From: Marispirochaeta sp964554875
Lineage (GTDB): Bacteria > Spirochaetota > Spirochaetia > JC444 > Marispirochaetaceae
Reading direction: 5' to 3'
Assembly (NCBI GenBank): GCA_964554875.1
Contig: CAZKQJ010000001.1
Location: 142,007 to 206,006, forward strand
DNA length: 64,000 nt
The position numbers and the translations under genes were made by a program. Positions 16,306 to 24,443 of the stretch are shown piece after piece; position 1 is the first letter of the stretch; each line of letters begins with the position of its first letter. The notes below the pieces were generated by a model. It had not been told where the DNA came from and made no database searches. It saw nothing but the letters and a program-made list of their open reading frames with translations.

Positions 16306-17388
16306 TCATGCCCCGTTCTTCAAAAAGCGGTAGATCTCCTCAGGCTCCGGGGGGCAGCCCTTTGCATAGGAATCAGCCCCCTTCAGGCAGACGCCGACAC
16401 CGACTCCGGAGACCCGTGTATCCCGGTAGCCCTGACCGATGTGGACCGGGGCAGCCGGCAGATTGTCCTCTTTTTCCAGGAAGGAGAGGGCCCGCATCAG
16501 GGAGGCGTAGCAGGCGCTGCAGGCGTCCTTCTCGCGAACGTGTTCCTTGAGTCGCCAGGCAGCAACGCTTCGCTGTATTCCCTCCACCGCCTCTCCCTTG
16601 TTCAGGTAGCGCAGCTCCGTTGCGTCGGAAAGGGGGCTGCCGATTCCCAGATCCGCGGCCTTGCCGATGTAGGCCACCTCTTCGGGTTGAAGCCCCAGGA
16701 GCCCTGCGGCGTAGGAGTCGATAAGGACCGGATCGGTCCCGGCAAAAAAGAGGTTCATGCGGACCGGGTTTCCCCCCTCCTCGTAGTCGGGGTCCCCTTC
16801 AAGGCCGTCCACCAGAATAAGGTCCGCCCGGATTATCTCGTTCAGGTCCGCGATGGGCTGGTGCAGCCCCATTCTGTGGTAGCGGCGCTTTTCACTGTCG
16901 GGAATGCAGCCCTTCATGTTTTTCAGGGCGCAGGTCAGCAGGGTCTGGCAGTGGCCTTTTAAAACAGGCATGTTGATCAGCCGGTCCAGCTGAAGTACGG
17001 AGCTGCAGACCCGGTAGTCGCCTTTTGTGGCCTCCATTTCCACAGAAGCGTCCTTCTGCAGATCCACCAGGGGCACGTCGTATTTTTCAGAAAGCTTTGT
17101 GTAGCCGCAGACCTTGAAGGCCCGCCGGGTACTGTCTCCCACCCAGGAACCTTCCAGAATCTGGAGGCGGGTGAAGCCCTCATCCTGTAAAAAGGAGATA
17201 ACCCCGGCCGCAAAGGCGGGATGGGTCGTCGCGCCTGAGGATGCCTTTTTGGCCACCACCAGGTTGGGTTTGAGGCCGATCAGTTCATCCTTATCCCAGT
17301 TCTTCCACTGCTGTGAGTGGCGCATTAGTTCTCTTCCTGCCTCAAAGGGGTCTGTGCCGAACCAGTGTAGAATCTCGTTCTCCCGCAT
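16306..17388 (-). CDS. DUF362 domain protein
   Basis: A 360-residue cytoplasmic protein with the DUF362 pattern: GLKPNLVVAKKASSGATTHP at about 38-57, VLKGHCQTLLTCALKNMKGC near 155 and a second metal- or cluster-like DACSACYASL near 285. DUF362 proteins are often fused to ferredoxin domains, but here only scattered Cys are present and there is no CxxCxxC set. The function is unknown. AGGAG lies eight bases before the ATG. It is a lone gene on the minus strand, divergent from the MFS gene. Confidence 0.75.
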   Translation of the reverse strand: MRENEILHWFGTDPFEAGRELMRHSQQWKNWDKDELIGLKPNLVVAKKASSGATTHPAFAAGVISFLQDEGFTRLQILEGSWVGDSTRRAFKVCGYTKLSEKYDVPLVDLQKDASVEMEATKGDYRVCSSVLQLDRLINMPVLKGHCQTLLTCALKNMKGCIPDSEKRRYHRMGLHQPIADLNEIIRADLILVDGLEGDPDYEEGGNPVRMNLFFAGTDPVLIDSYAAGLLGLQPEEVAYIGKAADLGIGSPLSDATELRYLNKGEAVEGIQRSVAAWRLKEHVREKDACSACYASLMRALSFLEKEDNLPAAPVHIGQGYRDTRVSGVGVGVCLKGADSYAKGCPPEPEEIYRFLKNGA

Positions 17389-17485
17389 CGTTGTAACTCC
17401 TCGTTTTTCAGTCTAATGACGATGATGATTTCCGTCCACCGGGGACTGTTCTTTCGGGTAAAATTGTCCTATTATTGGCGGTATT

Positions 17486-18667
17486 ATGAGCACAAGCCAG
17501 TCCTCCGCTGTTCCTGTACGCTTTCCCCTTGGTTCCACCCTGCTGGTTGTAAGCGTGTTTCTGATGACCTTCGTAGCCCGTACCATTCTCTCGCCCCTTC
17601 TGCTGACGGTGCAGGAGGAGATGGGTCTTTCCCATGCTGAAGGGGGCGGACTCTTTCTTGTAATTTCCGTGGGACTGATGACCAGTATGCTTCTGTCCGG
17701 TTTTATTCTGAAAATCGTCACCCATCATGTGAACATAGCCATGGCGGGGCTTGTTTCCGGTTCTGCCCTTTACCTGTTATCCCTGGCAAGGGATCCTGCA
17801 CTCTTCCGGTTGGGGCTCTTTTTTCTGGGAGTTGCTTCGGGGCTCTACCTGCCTTCCGGGGTTGTAACGATCACCGAGATTGTTCCTGCCCATAAGCGGG
17901 GCATGGGGATCGCTTTTCATGAGGTGGGACCGATACTTGGATTTGCTTCAGCGCCCTTCCTGGCCGAGCTGGCCCTTCGTTTTGCCGACTGGCGCAGCTT
18001 TCTGCTCATTCTCGGGACGGTGACCATGGGTAGCGGAATCATCTATGCCCGTTTTGGAAAAGGCGGGAACTTTCATGGTACTCCGCCCCTCTGGTCCGAG
18101 CTGGCCCTCATCATCCGGCAGCGGGACTTCTGGATAATCGCCTTTTTCTTCATCCTGGCCCTGGGAGCCGAGGCAGGAATATATTCCATGCTCCCCAGTT
18201 ACCTGATCGCGGAGAAGGGGATTGACCGGGCTTTTGTGAATTCCATGGTCGGGACTTCCCGTCTGACTGCTCTTCTGATGATCTTTACCTCCGGCTACCT
18301 GGCCGACCGCTTCGGCTACAAGCGGGTCATTGCTGCCGTGCTGCTGAGCTGCGGGCTGGTAACTGCGGTGCTCGGTTTTACAACCGGGGTACCCCTTATC
18401 GCTGCGGTGTATCTTCAGCCGATGCTGGTGTGCGCTTTTTTCCCCGCGGGGTTCATCGCCATGTCGGGGGTGAGCGGTTCTCGTCAGCGCAACCTTCCCG
18501 TCTCCCTTATCATTCCCCTGGCCTATCTTTTTGGCGGCGGAATGATTCCGGCCCTTATCGGTCGATTGGCTGAGCAGGGAGCCTTCGGCACCGGATTTGT
18601 AATCGCCGGTGTTCTCATGGCTCTGGGGGCAGTACTCGTGCCCTGTATGAAGACCCAGGTACGATAG
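17486..18667 (+). CDS. MFS transporter (CynX/NimT-like)
   Basis: A 393-residue carrier with about 12 hydrophobic segments. Family features include the loop 2-3 equivalent, the central loop near residue 190 and the GYLADRFGYKR motif near 272. The substrate is not predictable. The ATG lacks a Shine-Dalgarno. TATTAT at 17470-17475 ends ten bases before it, so the transcript is probably nearly leaderless. Confidence 0.8.
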   Translation: MSTSQSSAVPVRFPLGSTLLVVSVFLMTFVARTILSPLLLTVQEEMGLSHAEGGGLFLVISVGLMTSMLLSGFILKIVTHHVNIAMAGLVSGSALYLLSLARDPALFRLGLFFLGVASGLYLPSGVVTITEIVPAHKRGMGIAFHEVGPILGFASAPFLAELALRFADWRSFLLILGTVTMGSGIIYARFGKGGNFHGTPPLWSELALIIRQRDFWIIAFFFILALGAEAGIYSMLPSYLIAEKGIDRAFVNSMVGTSRLTALLMIFTSGYLADRFGYKRVIAAVLLSCGLVTAVLGFTTGVPLIAAVYLQPMLVCAFFPAGFIAMSGVSGSRQRNLPVSLIIPLAYLFGGGMIPALIGRLAEQGAFGTGFVIAGVLMALGAVLVPCMKTQVR

Positions 18668-18693
18668 GTCATAACGGTTCCTGAGAAGCGCGG

Positions 18694-18723
18694 TTGACAG
18701 GATCGGGTTCGAGCCGCGATACT
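18694..18723 (+). promoter_or_regulatory. Promoter of the encapsulin operon
   Basis: A perfect -35 TTGACA (18694-18699), an 18-base spacer and GATACT (18718-18723). Transcription would start near 18730, giving a short leader with AGGAGG (18743-18748) eight bases before the ferritin-like ATG. Confidence 0.6.
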
Positions 18724-18756
18724 GTAATGGAGAGTTAGTATCAGGAGGAGAATGAT

Positions 18757-19122
18757 ATGCCGGAATTTGGAAATCCCTTTAGCGTAAAAGATAACGATAG
18801 AATGCTGAAACCCGAAGAACTGATACGGGCTATTCGTATGATGGTTGCCGCCGAATATGAGGCGATACAGCTGTATCAGCAGCTCGCCGCGTCCACCGAC
18901 AACGAACTTGCAAAAAAGGTATTGATCGATATAGCCGATGAGGAAAAGGTCCATGCCGGTGAGTTCCTCCGCCTGCTTCAGGAGCTGGATCCCAAAGAGA
19001 TGGACTTTTACCGGGAAGGTGCCCTGGAGGTCGAGGAGGAGTTTCTGGGGAAAGCCGCTGGAAAATCCGAAGGCGGCGGGAGTCCCTCAGGCGGGCTCGG
19101 AATCGGAAGCCTGAAAAAATAG
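18757..19122 (+). CDS. Encapsulated ferritin-like protein (EncFtn), encapsulin cargo
   Basis: A 121-residue ferritin-like protein that should oxidise Fe(II) at an inter-subunit site inside an encapsulin shell. Seen: two predicted helices carrying E33 and the pair E63/H66 (IADEEKVHAGEF), which match, offset by one, the E32/E62/H65 ligands known for Rhodospirillum rubrum EncFtn. The C-terminal part after about residue 100 is a flexible Gly/Ser linker ending in GGLGIGSLKK, a typical encapsulin cargo-loading peptide. The shell gene follows 19 bases later. Expression is from the promoter at 18694 with a strong AGGAGG. Confidence 0.93.
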   Translation: MPEFGNPFSVKDNDRMLKPEELIRAIRMMVAAEYEAIQLYQQLAASTDNELAKKVLIDIADEEKVHAGEFLRLLQELDPKEMDFYREGALEVEEEFLGKAAGKSEGGGSPSGGLGIGSLKK

Positions 19123-19141
19123 AGTATAGAGGGAGAAGTGT

Positions 19142-19939
19142 ATGAGTATTCTTAAACGCAGTCTTGCGCCCATAACCGATGCCGCCTGGGAAGAGATAGA
19201 CTCTCTTGCCAGGGAAACCCTGACCGCCAATCTCTCCGCCCGGCGTTTCGTCGATGTTTCCGGTCCCCATGGGCTGAGCTTTACCAGCGTCGATCTGGGA
19301 AGACTCGAACTGGTACATGACTCAAAGGACGGAACCGTCGGATACGGTACCTATAAAGTCCAGCCCCTGGTGGAGGCCCGGATCGGTTTTACTCTTGATA
19401 TATGGGAACTGGACAATATTGAACGGGGTGCACGGGACATCGACATGGATTCTCTGGTTGCGGCCGCCGCAAAAATGGCCGCCTTTGAAGAGAATGCGAT
19501 CTATAATGGCTTGAAGGCTGGAGAAATAACCGGCCTGAAGGAAGCTGCCTCAGGGGATACTATTCCCATCAAAATGAACAATGATTCGCTTATTGATTCC
19601 CTAGCTGAAGCCCAGGAAAGGATGCATGCCGCGGGTGTGGAAGGGGGCGCGGACCTTATTGTAAGCCCGGATCTCTGGAAATTTCTGAACCGGGTAAGCC
19701 CCGGGGGCTCCCTGAAAAAGCTGGTGGAACGACAGATTGAAGGTTCGGTTATCCGTTCGGAGCAGCTGGACGGAGCCCTGTTGTATGCAAACAGGGGCGG
19801 CGATGCCGAGCTGATTCTCGGTCAGGATATCTCCGTGGGATACCACAATCATACGGCTCAGGAGGTCTCCCTCTTTTTTACCGAGTCCTTTACCTTCCGG
19901 GTTCTCGCTCCGGAAGCCCTGATCTGTTTTTCTCTGTAG
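19142..19939 (+). CDS. Encapsulin shell protein, family 1 (linocin M18-like, HK97 fold)
   Basis: A 265-residue protein that self-assembles into an icosahedral nanocompartment. Seen: N-terminal LKRSLAPITDAAWEEID (the helix that binds the cargo peptide in homologues), RRFVDVSGPHG near 40, PLVEARIGFTLDIWELDNIERG near 76-97 and the C-terminal YHNHTAQEVSLFFTESFTFR. Length and motifs fit family 1 shells. With EncFtn it forms a complete iron-storage compartment. GGGAG precedes the ATG. Confidence 0.93.
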   Translation: MSILKRSLAPITDAAWEEIDSLARETLTANLSARRFVDVSGPHGLSFTSVDLGRLELVHDSKDGTVGYGTYKVQPLVEARIGFTLDIWELDNIERGARDIDMDSLVAAAAKMAAFEENAIYNGLKAGEITGLKEAASGDTIPIKMNNDSLIDSLAEAQERMHAAGVEGGADLIVSPDLWKFLNRVSPGGSLKKLVERQIEGSVIRSEQLDGALLYANRGGDAELILGQDISVGYHNHTAQEVSLFFTESFTFRVLAPEALICFSL

Positions 19940-19969
19940 AACATACAACACGATGACCCTGGAGTCGGC

Positions 19970-20989
19970 ATGAAATACATTTCCATCAATGGGCCTTATG
20001 AAGTTGAAATCAAGGAAAAACAGGCACCTGAACCGAAGGAGGGGGAAGCCCTTCTGAAAATGCTTTACGGCGGTATCTGCGGAACCGATTTAAGCATCTA
20101 CCGGGGAAAGTTCGCCTACGGGTCGTATCCCCGTATTCCCGGACACGAGTTTTCCGCCGAGATCGTAAAAACAGGCGGGAATGATCCGGGCCTCAGGGAA
20201 GGCATGGTCGTTACCGCCAATCCCTACTTCAACTGCGGCAGCTGCTACTCCTGTCAGCGGGGACTGTATAACTGCTGCATGCACAATGAGACCATGGGGG
20301 CCCAGCGTGACGGCGCTTACGGGGAGTATTTTGTCATGCCCGTGGACCGGATCTACGACGGTAAGGGGCTTCCCGCCAAAACCCTTGCCCTTATCGAACC
20401 TCTGTGCATCAGTTTTCACGGTGTCCGCCGGGCATCCATACAGCCGGGAGAGAAGGTGCTGGTTATCGGTTCCGGCACCATAGGCATCCTTGCCGCTCTG
20501 TCGGCCAGGTACTTCGGCGCAGAGGTCTATATAAGCGACATTTCTCCCGAAAGACTGAAGTATGCCGAAACCCTCGGAGTGAACGGGACTATTCTGAACG
20601 ACAGTGAACATGCCCTTGCTGACGCGGTTGAAAACATTACCGGGGGCAAGGGCTTCGACGTCGCCATCGAGGCGGTTGGTCTGGCGGCCACCTTTCAGTC
20701 CTGCATTAATGCGGCGGCCTTCGGGGGCCGGGTGGTACTGATCGGCATCAGCACACAGCGCCTGGACTTTGATTTTACACTAATCCAGAAAAAAGAGCTG
20801 AATGTATACGGCTCCCGGAACGCCCTGAAGGAGGAGTTTCTGACCCTCATCGATCTTGTTAAGGAAGGAGAGATAGATGTCGACAAGGTCATCTCGAAAA
20901 TCTATCCCTTTCAGCAGGCCGCCGAGGCTCTGACGGAGCTCGATACAAACGGAGGAGGACTCCTGAAAGTCCTGCTTGATTTCAGCTAA
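19970..20989 (+). CDS. Zinc-dependent alcohol dehydrogenase (MDR; sorbitol/threonine/galactonate dehydrogenase-like)
   Basis: A 339-residue medium-chain dehydrogenase. Seen: the catalytic Zn region YGGICGTDLS (near 32) and PGHEFSAEIV (near 58), the structural-zinc Cys set CGSCYSCQRGLYNCC (near 86-100), and the NAD(P) loop VIGSGTIGILAAL (near 163). It resembles polyol and aldonate dehydrogenases such as L-galactonate or L-threonine dehydrogenase, but the substrate is uncertain. It starts 31 bases after the encapsulin gene with GGAG six bases upstream, so it may be co-transcribed with it, although no functional link is obvious. Confidence 0.85.
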   Translation: MKYISINGPYEVEIKEKQAPEPKEGEALLKMLYGGICGTDLSIYRGKFAYGSYPRIPGHEFSAEIVKTGGNDPGLREGMVVTANPYFNCGSCYSCQRGLYNCCMHNETMGAQRDGAYGEYFVMPVDRIYDGKGLPAKTLALIEPLCISFHGVRRASIQPGEKVLVIGSGTIGILAALSARYFGAEVYISDISPERLKYAETLGVNGTILNDSEHALADAVENITGGKGFDVAIEAVGLAATFQSCINAAAFGGRVVLIGISTQRLDFDFTLIQKKELNVYGSRNALKEEFLTLIDLVKEGEIDVDKVISKIYPFQQAAEALTELDTNGGGLLKVLLDFS

Positions 20990-21009
20990 AGCACGGCATG
21001 GTTTTTATC

Positions 21010-21036
21010 TTCACACAGTGGAATATCTGGTATAGA
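21010..21036 (+). promoter_or_regulatory. Promoter of the mgtE leader transcript
   Basis: An extended -10, TGG-TATAGA (TATAGA at 21031-21036), is preceded by TTCACA (21010-21015) at a 15-base spacing. The TG of the extended -10 compensates for the short spacer. The transcript would start near 21043, 27 bases before the leader ORF and about 200 before mgtE. Confidence 0.5.
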
Positions 21037-21069
21037 TTGTAGAGGTAAACTCTCACAGGAGGATTTTAC

Positions 21070-21174
21070 ATGAGCGATACGGACAGCAGCAGCTGCCGGA
21101 TTCAGAACACAGCAGACGACCCATTTTCGCGGACAGGTACACCGCGGTTTCAGGGTGCGTATCGGCTCATGTAG
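21070..21174 (+). CDS. mgtE leader peptide, 34 codons (candidate regulatory uORF)
   Basis: An ATG at 21070 follows a perfect AGGAGG (21057-21062) at seven bases, the strongest ribosome site near mgtE. The frame runs 34 codons to TAG at 21172-21174, 71 bases before the mgtE start. The peptide begins M-S-D-T-D and has D16-D17-P18. Acidic or Pro-spaced N-terminal segments are what destabilise ribosomes in low Mg2+ in the MgtL peptide of enterobacteria. It has no similarity to a protein family. Codons 30-32 contain the strand that can compete with the mgtE sequestering hairpin. That it is translated is inferred from the Shine-Dalgarno and its position. Confidence 0.6.
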   Translation: MSDTDSSSCRIQNTADDPFSRTGTPRFQGAYRLM

Positions 21175-21245
21175 TCTATCTGCGTGGCGTCCGATAAGCC
21201 TCCGGCCGCGGTAATGTTGTCCGCGGTACAGCAAGGAGGCTTATC
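21157..21245 (+). promoter_or_regulatory. mgtE leader: Shine-Dalgarno-sequestering hairpin with competing helix
   Basis: GATAAGCCTCC (21193-21203) and GGAGGCTTATC (21235-21245) form a perfect 11-bp helix that buries the mgtE Shine-Dalgarno (AGGAGG, 21234-21239) and ends against the ATG at 21246. Inside its loop CCGCGG (21206-21211) pairs with CCGCGG (21221-21226). An alternative helix pairs 21157-21165 (GCGTATCGG, the last codons of the leader ORF) with 21191-21199 (CCGATAAGC), eight pairs with one mismatch. That would open seven of the 11 pairs of the blocking hairpin. A third CCGCGG lies inside the leader ORF at 21142-21147. Confidence 0.75.
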
Positions 21246-22631
21246 ATGGAATTTGAAAATCCCGTAACACTTCCAGATTTGAAAATCATTCTTATATCCA
21301 AGGACTCAAAGCAGCTGCAGGAACTTGTATCCGGAGGGCATCCGGCTGTCATTGCGGAAGCTTTTCCTGTGCTTTCCCCGGAAGAAGCCGGAAAGGTACT
21401 CAAGCAGATCCAGCAGCCGGAACGTTCAGAAATCTTCAGCCACCTTGAACCGGACCAGCAGCTGGATATTGTTGATCTGCTGCGAAGGGATGAACTCTCT
21501 TCCCTGTTCGCCGAGATGTCTCCGGATGACCGGGCTGATCTGTTCAAGCGATTGCCGGAAGAACGGAGGGAGAGCATTCTTCCCGGTCTCGCCCAGGCGG
21601 AACGGGAGGACCTGCGTCGTCTTGCGTCCTACGAGGAGGGAACTGCCGGTTCAGTCATGACCTCCGACTATGCAACGGTACTGCCGGAACAAACGGTGGA
21701 TCAGGCTATTGCACATTTGCGGACCATTGCTCCTGATCGGGAGACAATTTACTACGCCTACGTGATCGATCATGATCGCCGGCTCCTGGGCTTTGTTTCC
21801 CTCAAAGATCTGATCCTTGCACGAAAGGACAGCCGTATCCAGGAGATAATGCACCGCGAGGTGATTTCTGCACGGGTAGATGAGGACCAGGAAGAAGCCG
21901 CAGCTAAAATACAGCGCTTTGATCTTCTGGCCTTACCGGTTATCAATGGTGGGGATTCCCTGGTGGGAATAATTACCCATGATGACGCAATGGATATCCT
22001 GACCCAGGAATACACAGAGGATGTGGAAATGCTGATGGCCATAACGGGGTCGCATGACGGGGGAACATATATCAGGATGTCGCCCTGGGTACATTTTCGG
22101 AACAGGGCTCCCTGGGTAATTATACTTGCCCTGGCAGGGCTTGTTTCCGGTTTTGTGGTACAGCGTTTCGAAGGTCTGCTTCAGCAGTTTGCCATTCTGG
22201 CGGTCTTCATGCCGATGCTTGCGGACACCGGGGGCAACACCGGCAGTCAGTCGGCGACCCTGGTTGTCAGGGCTCTTGCCATGAAAGAGATATCCTCCCG
22301 GGATGTCTTGCGGATTCTCAGAAAGGAACTGATAATCGCCCTTTTGCTTGGTGTAATGCTCGGGGTGATTGCCTACGGGAGGGTTGTATTTTTCAGCGGC
22401 GGCGCATTTTCCTCTGAGACGTTTCCGATGTATGCCATTGGATTTGCGGTTGCTCTAGCCCTGGGCTTGCAGGTGCTTACTTCGACGCTGATCGGTTCGG
22501 TACTGCCCTTGCTTGCATCGGCGCTAAAACTCGATCCAGCCCTTATTGCCAGTCCTGCAATCACGACAATTGTAGATATAACCGGGCTGGTTATATATTT
22601 CTCTACCGTGAAGTTTGTCCTGGGTGTATAA
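21246..22631 (+). CDS. mgtE: Magnesium transporter MgtE
   Basis: A 461-residue Mg2+ channel. Seen: the N domain of helical repeats (residues 1-135), tandem CBS domains (about 136-260) and five C-terminal membrane segments with the family motif MLADTGGNTGSQSATL near 325 and the pore-lining Asp in TTIVDITGLVIYF near 445. In homologues the cytoplasmic domains close the pore when Mg2+ is plentiful. Here expression also appears controlled in the leader (see the leader peptide and hairpin). The 3' end overlaps the convergent E2-like gene by 29 bases. Confidence 0.95.
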   Translation: MEFENPVTLPDLKIILISKDSKQLQELVSGGHPAVIAEAFPVLSPEEAGKVLKQIQQPERSEIFSHLEPDQQLDIVDLLRRDELSSLFAEMSPDDRADLFKRLPEERRESILPGLAQAEREDLRRLASYEEGTAGSVMTSDYATVLPEQTVDQAIAHLRTIAPDRETIYYAYVIDHDRRLLGFVSLKDLILARKDSRIQEIMHREVISARVDEDQEEAAAKIQRFDLLALPVINGGDSLVGIITHDDAMDILTQEYTEDVEMLMAITGSHDGGTYIRMSPWVHFRNRAPWVIILALAGLVSGFVVQRFEGLLQQFAILAVFMPMLADTGGNTGSQSATLVVRALAMKEISSRDVLRILRKELIIALLLGVMLGVIAYGRVVFFSGGAFSSETFPMYAIGFAVALALGLQVLTSTLIGSVLPLLASALKLDPALIASPAITTIVDITGLVIYFSTVKFVLGV

Positions 22632-23553
22632 CAGTGTCTTCTTCACTTTTATCCACCCTTTCCATCGGCAGCAGCGCCAGTTCCCGCAGTATCTTTTCAT
22701 CCAGGTCCGGAGCTTCTTCCAGAAGCTCCGGGTTCTGTACAAAGTTCTTGAACAGCTGAAGGGCTTTTGCCGCGTAGACCCCTTCGGATATACGGTCGTC
22801 CATGGTGTATTTTATATCGATCACCAGCCGTACAACAGGCTTGGCTTTCTCGTTCAGAACAAGGGCCCTGTGCATTCGTCCTATGACCATGAACATCGAT
22901 GCGTTCCCCCACTCATACAGATGATGATACGCCGCATCCAGCCCCACGCTTCCCAGGTTGGCCACATACAGGCTGGTATACAGGGGGTCTATCTCGATCA
23001 TGCTTTTCGGGGCGATACCGAAATAGTCGAGAAAACGGAATATCTTCACCACAGCGTTAACGATAAACCGGGGCATTTTTGCAAAAAAATCCACCTCGTG
23101 ATCACTGATGTTGCCCTCCCAGTCCCGGGCTTCGGTAACGTCCCGGTTGACCCTGCGGCGTACATCCTCCAGCGTATCGCGGGGCGAAAAGCTTATCTTG
23201 GCATTTGTTTCCTGTCCGTCGTCGCCCATCTCCTTCTTTACGATAAAGGAGATCTGCAGCCGGTTGCGCTGATAGATCCTCTGCCCCGAAACAAAGCGGT
23301 TCAGCTGGGGGCGGAGGGATATCGTCCTGACCGCCGCCGCCAGAAGAATATGAAAAAGGGATATTCGCTCTTCCGGTCCCCGTGAACGGTTCCTCTGTTT
23401 GAGGAACTCCCGGGTGTTTTCCACCTCCAGGGTCTGGGAAAAGTAGATGGCCGACTCGTTGCGTTTCCGCATTACAAAGGGATTGATAATCCGGAACGAC
23501 GGGAGCCCCTTGATCAGGACTCCGTCATATCGTTTTCGCATGCCCATGGGCAA
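22603..23553 (-). CDS. Stand-alone 2-oxoacid dehydrogenase E2-like acyltransferase domain protein
   Basis: A 316-residue protein with the chloramphenicol-acetyltransferase/E2 catalytic fold but no lipoyl or subunit-binding domain. The fold shows in FHILLAAAVRTISLRPQLNRFV near residue 66 and in LGSVGLDAAYHHLYEWGNASMFMVIGRM near 195. Where E2 enzymes have HxxxDG there is YTMDDR (near 247), so the catalytic His appears to be Tyr. It may be an inactive or altered acyltransferase, and its substrate is unknown. It converges on mgtE and overlaps it by 29 bases. Confidence 0.7.
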   Translation of the reverse strand: MPMGMRKRYDGVLIKGLPSFRIINPFVMRKRNESAIYFSQTLEVENTREFLKQRNRSRGPEERISLFHILLAAAVRTISLRPQLNRFVSGQRIYQRNRLQISFIVKKEMGDDGQETNAKISFSPRDTLEDVRRRVNRDVTEARDWEGNISDHEVDFFAKMPRFIVNAVVKIFRFLDYFGIAPKSMIEIDPLYTSLYVANLGSVGLDAAYHHLYEWGNASMFMVIGRMHRALVLNEKAKPVVRLVIDIKYTMDDRISEGVYAAKALQLFKNFVQNPELLEEAPDLDEKILRELALLPMERVDKSEEDTVIHPGQTSR

Positions 23554-23585
23554 ATAATATCATGGAATGCAGGAAAGGGGGGTAA

Positions 23586-24443
23586 CTATGTTTTGGATAT
23601 CAATCTCTTGTACCAGACATTCATGGATTCGATGCCTGTGGAGATGCGGGTGTTTTTTACCAGAGTACCGGCATACTTGTAGCCGGAACGCTTGAAAACG
23701 GTATTCATGCCCATGGAATCGAGACGGGCAATGGTATAGGCCGTGGGAAGCCCTCGCTGAATGGCCGCCTGCTCAAGTACCCGCAGCAGCTTGACTCCCA
23801 GACGCTGACCCCGGTACTTGGGGAGGACTGCAAAGTCCGTCATTTCCGCAGCTCCGGCACTGTGGTTTATCTCGGCGGAAGCCAGGGCAACCAGTTTTTT
23901 CCCGTCCCGGATACCATAGTAGAGGGTCTTGGTGCCCATGTTCTCCCTGAGGAATTCGGGATCGTCGATGGGGAAGGGGTAGTCCGGGAAAATCTCGCCG
24001 TACAGCTTTGCCATTTCCGGAATGTCGGATTCCTTCATCTTGCTGAACTGAAGGTTCTTTCCCAGACGCCCGGGCAGAATCGGACGGTAAAAGCTCATTA
24101 CCCGTCGAAACTGTTCAACCTTTTTTTTCGGTGGTGCGTCCCGCTCTTCATCGAAGAATTTTCCCATAAAGAGACCGTCTTCGGTTCCATCGAAAAATCC
24201 CGGTATCCGTGCCTCCTCCCGGTATCCATTGTCCAGAAACGCTGATCCGCAGTGTTCAGGAACAATCGCAAAGGATTTGGCATAGGACTTTTCGCTGCAG
24301 ATTTTGTCGATCTTTTCGACGATGCCGGGGTAGTCCTCCTCGGCCAGCTCCATTAAGTAAAGCCGGTTGTTGTAGGGGCCATGCTGGATTCTGCTGGACC
24401 CCAGGGTCTCGATCTGATCATGGTCTATTGTATTCTGTGCCAT
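23586..24443 (-). CDS. ablB: Beta-lysine N6-acetyltransferase
   Basis: A 285-residue protein with a C-terminal GNAT domain (VLPKYRGQRLGVKLLRVLEQ near 210-230) matching AblB, which acetylates beta-lysine to the compatible solute N-epsilon-acetyl-beta-lysine. The N-terminal half is the AblB-specific part (YAKSFAIVPEHCG, GFFDGTEDGLFMGKF). Its ATG overlaps the kamA stop by one base (TAATG), so the two genes are one transcription unit. This pair is a well-known salt-stress pathway in methanogens and some bacteria. Confidence 0.92.
   Translation of the reverse strand: MAQNTIDHDQIETLGSSRIQHGPYNNRLYLMELAEEDYPGIVEKIDKICSEKSYAKSFAIVPEHCGSAFLDNGYREEARIPGFFDGTEDGLFMGKFFDEERDAPPKKKVEQFRRVMSFYRPILPGRLGKNLQFSKMKESDIPEMAKLYGEIFPDYPFPIDDPEFLRENMGTKTLYYGIRDGKKLVALASAEINHSAGAAEMTDFAVLPKYRGQRLGVKLLRVLEQAAIQRGLPTAYTIARLDSMGMNTVFKRSGYKYAGTLVKNTRISTGIESMNVWYKRLISKT

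Noticed and set aside
21043..21245. M-box Mg2+ riboswitch before mgtE
   Set aside because: The leader is short, contains a well-supported ORF, and does not show the conserved M-box loops that I can recall. The uORF plus hairpin model explains it better.
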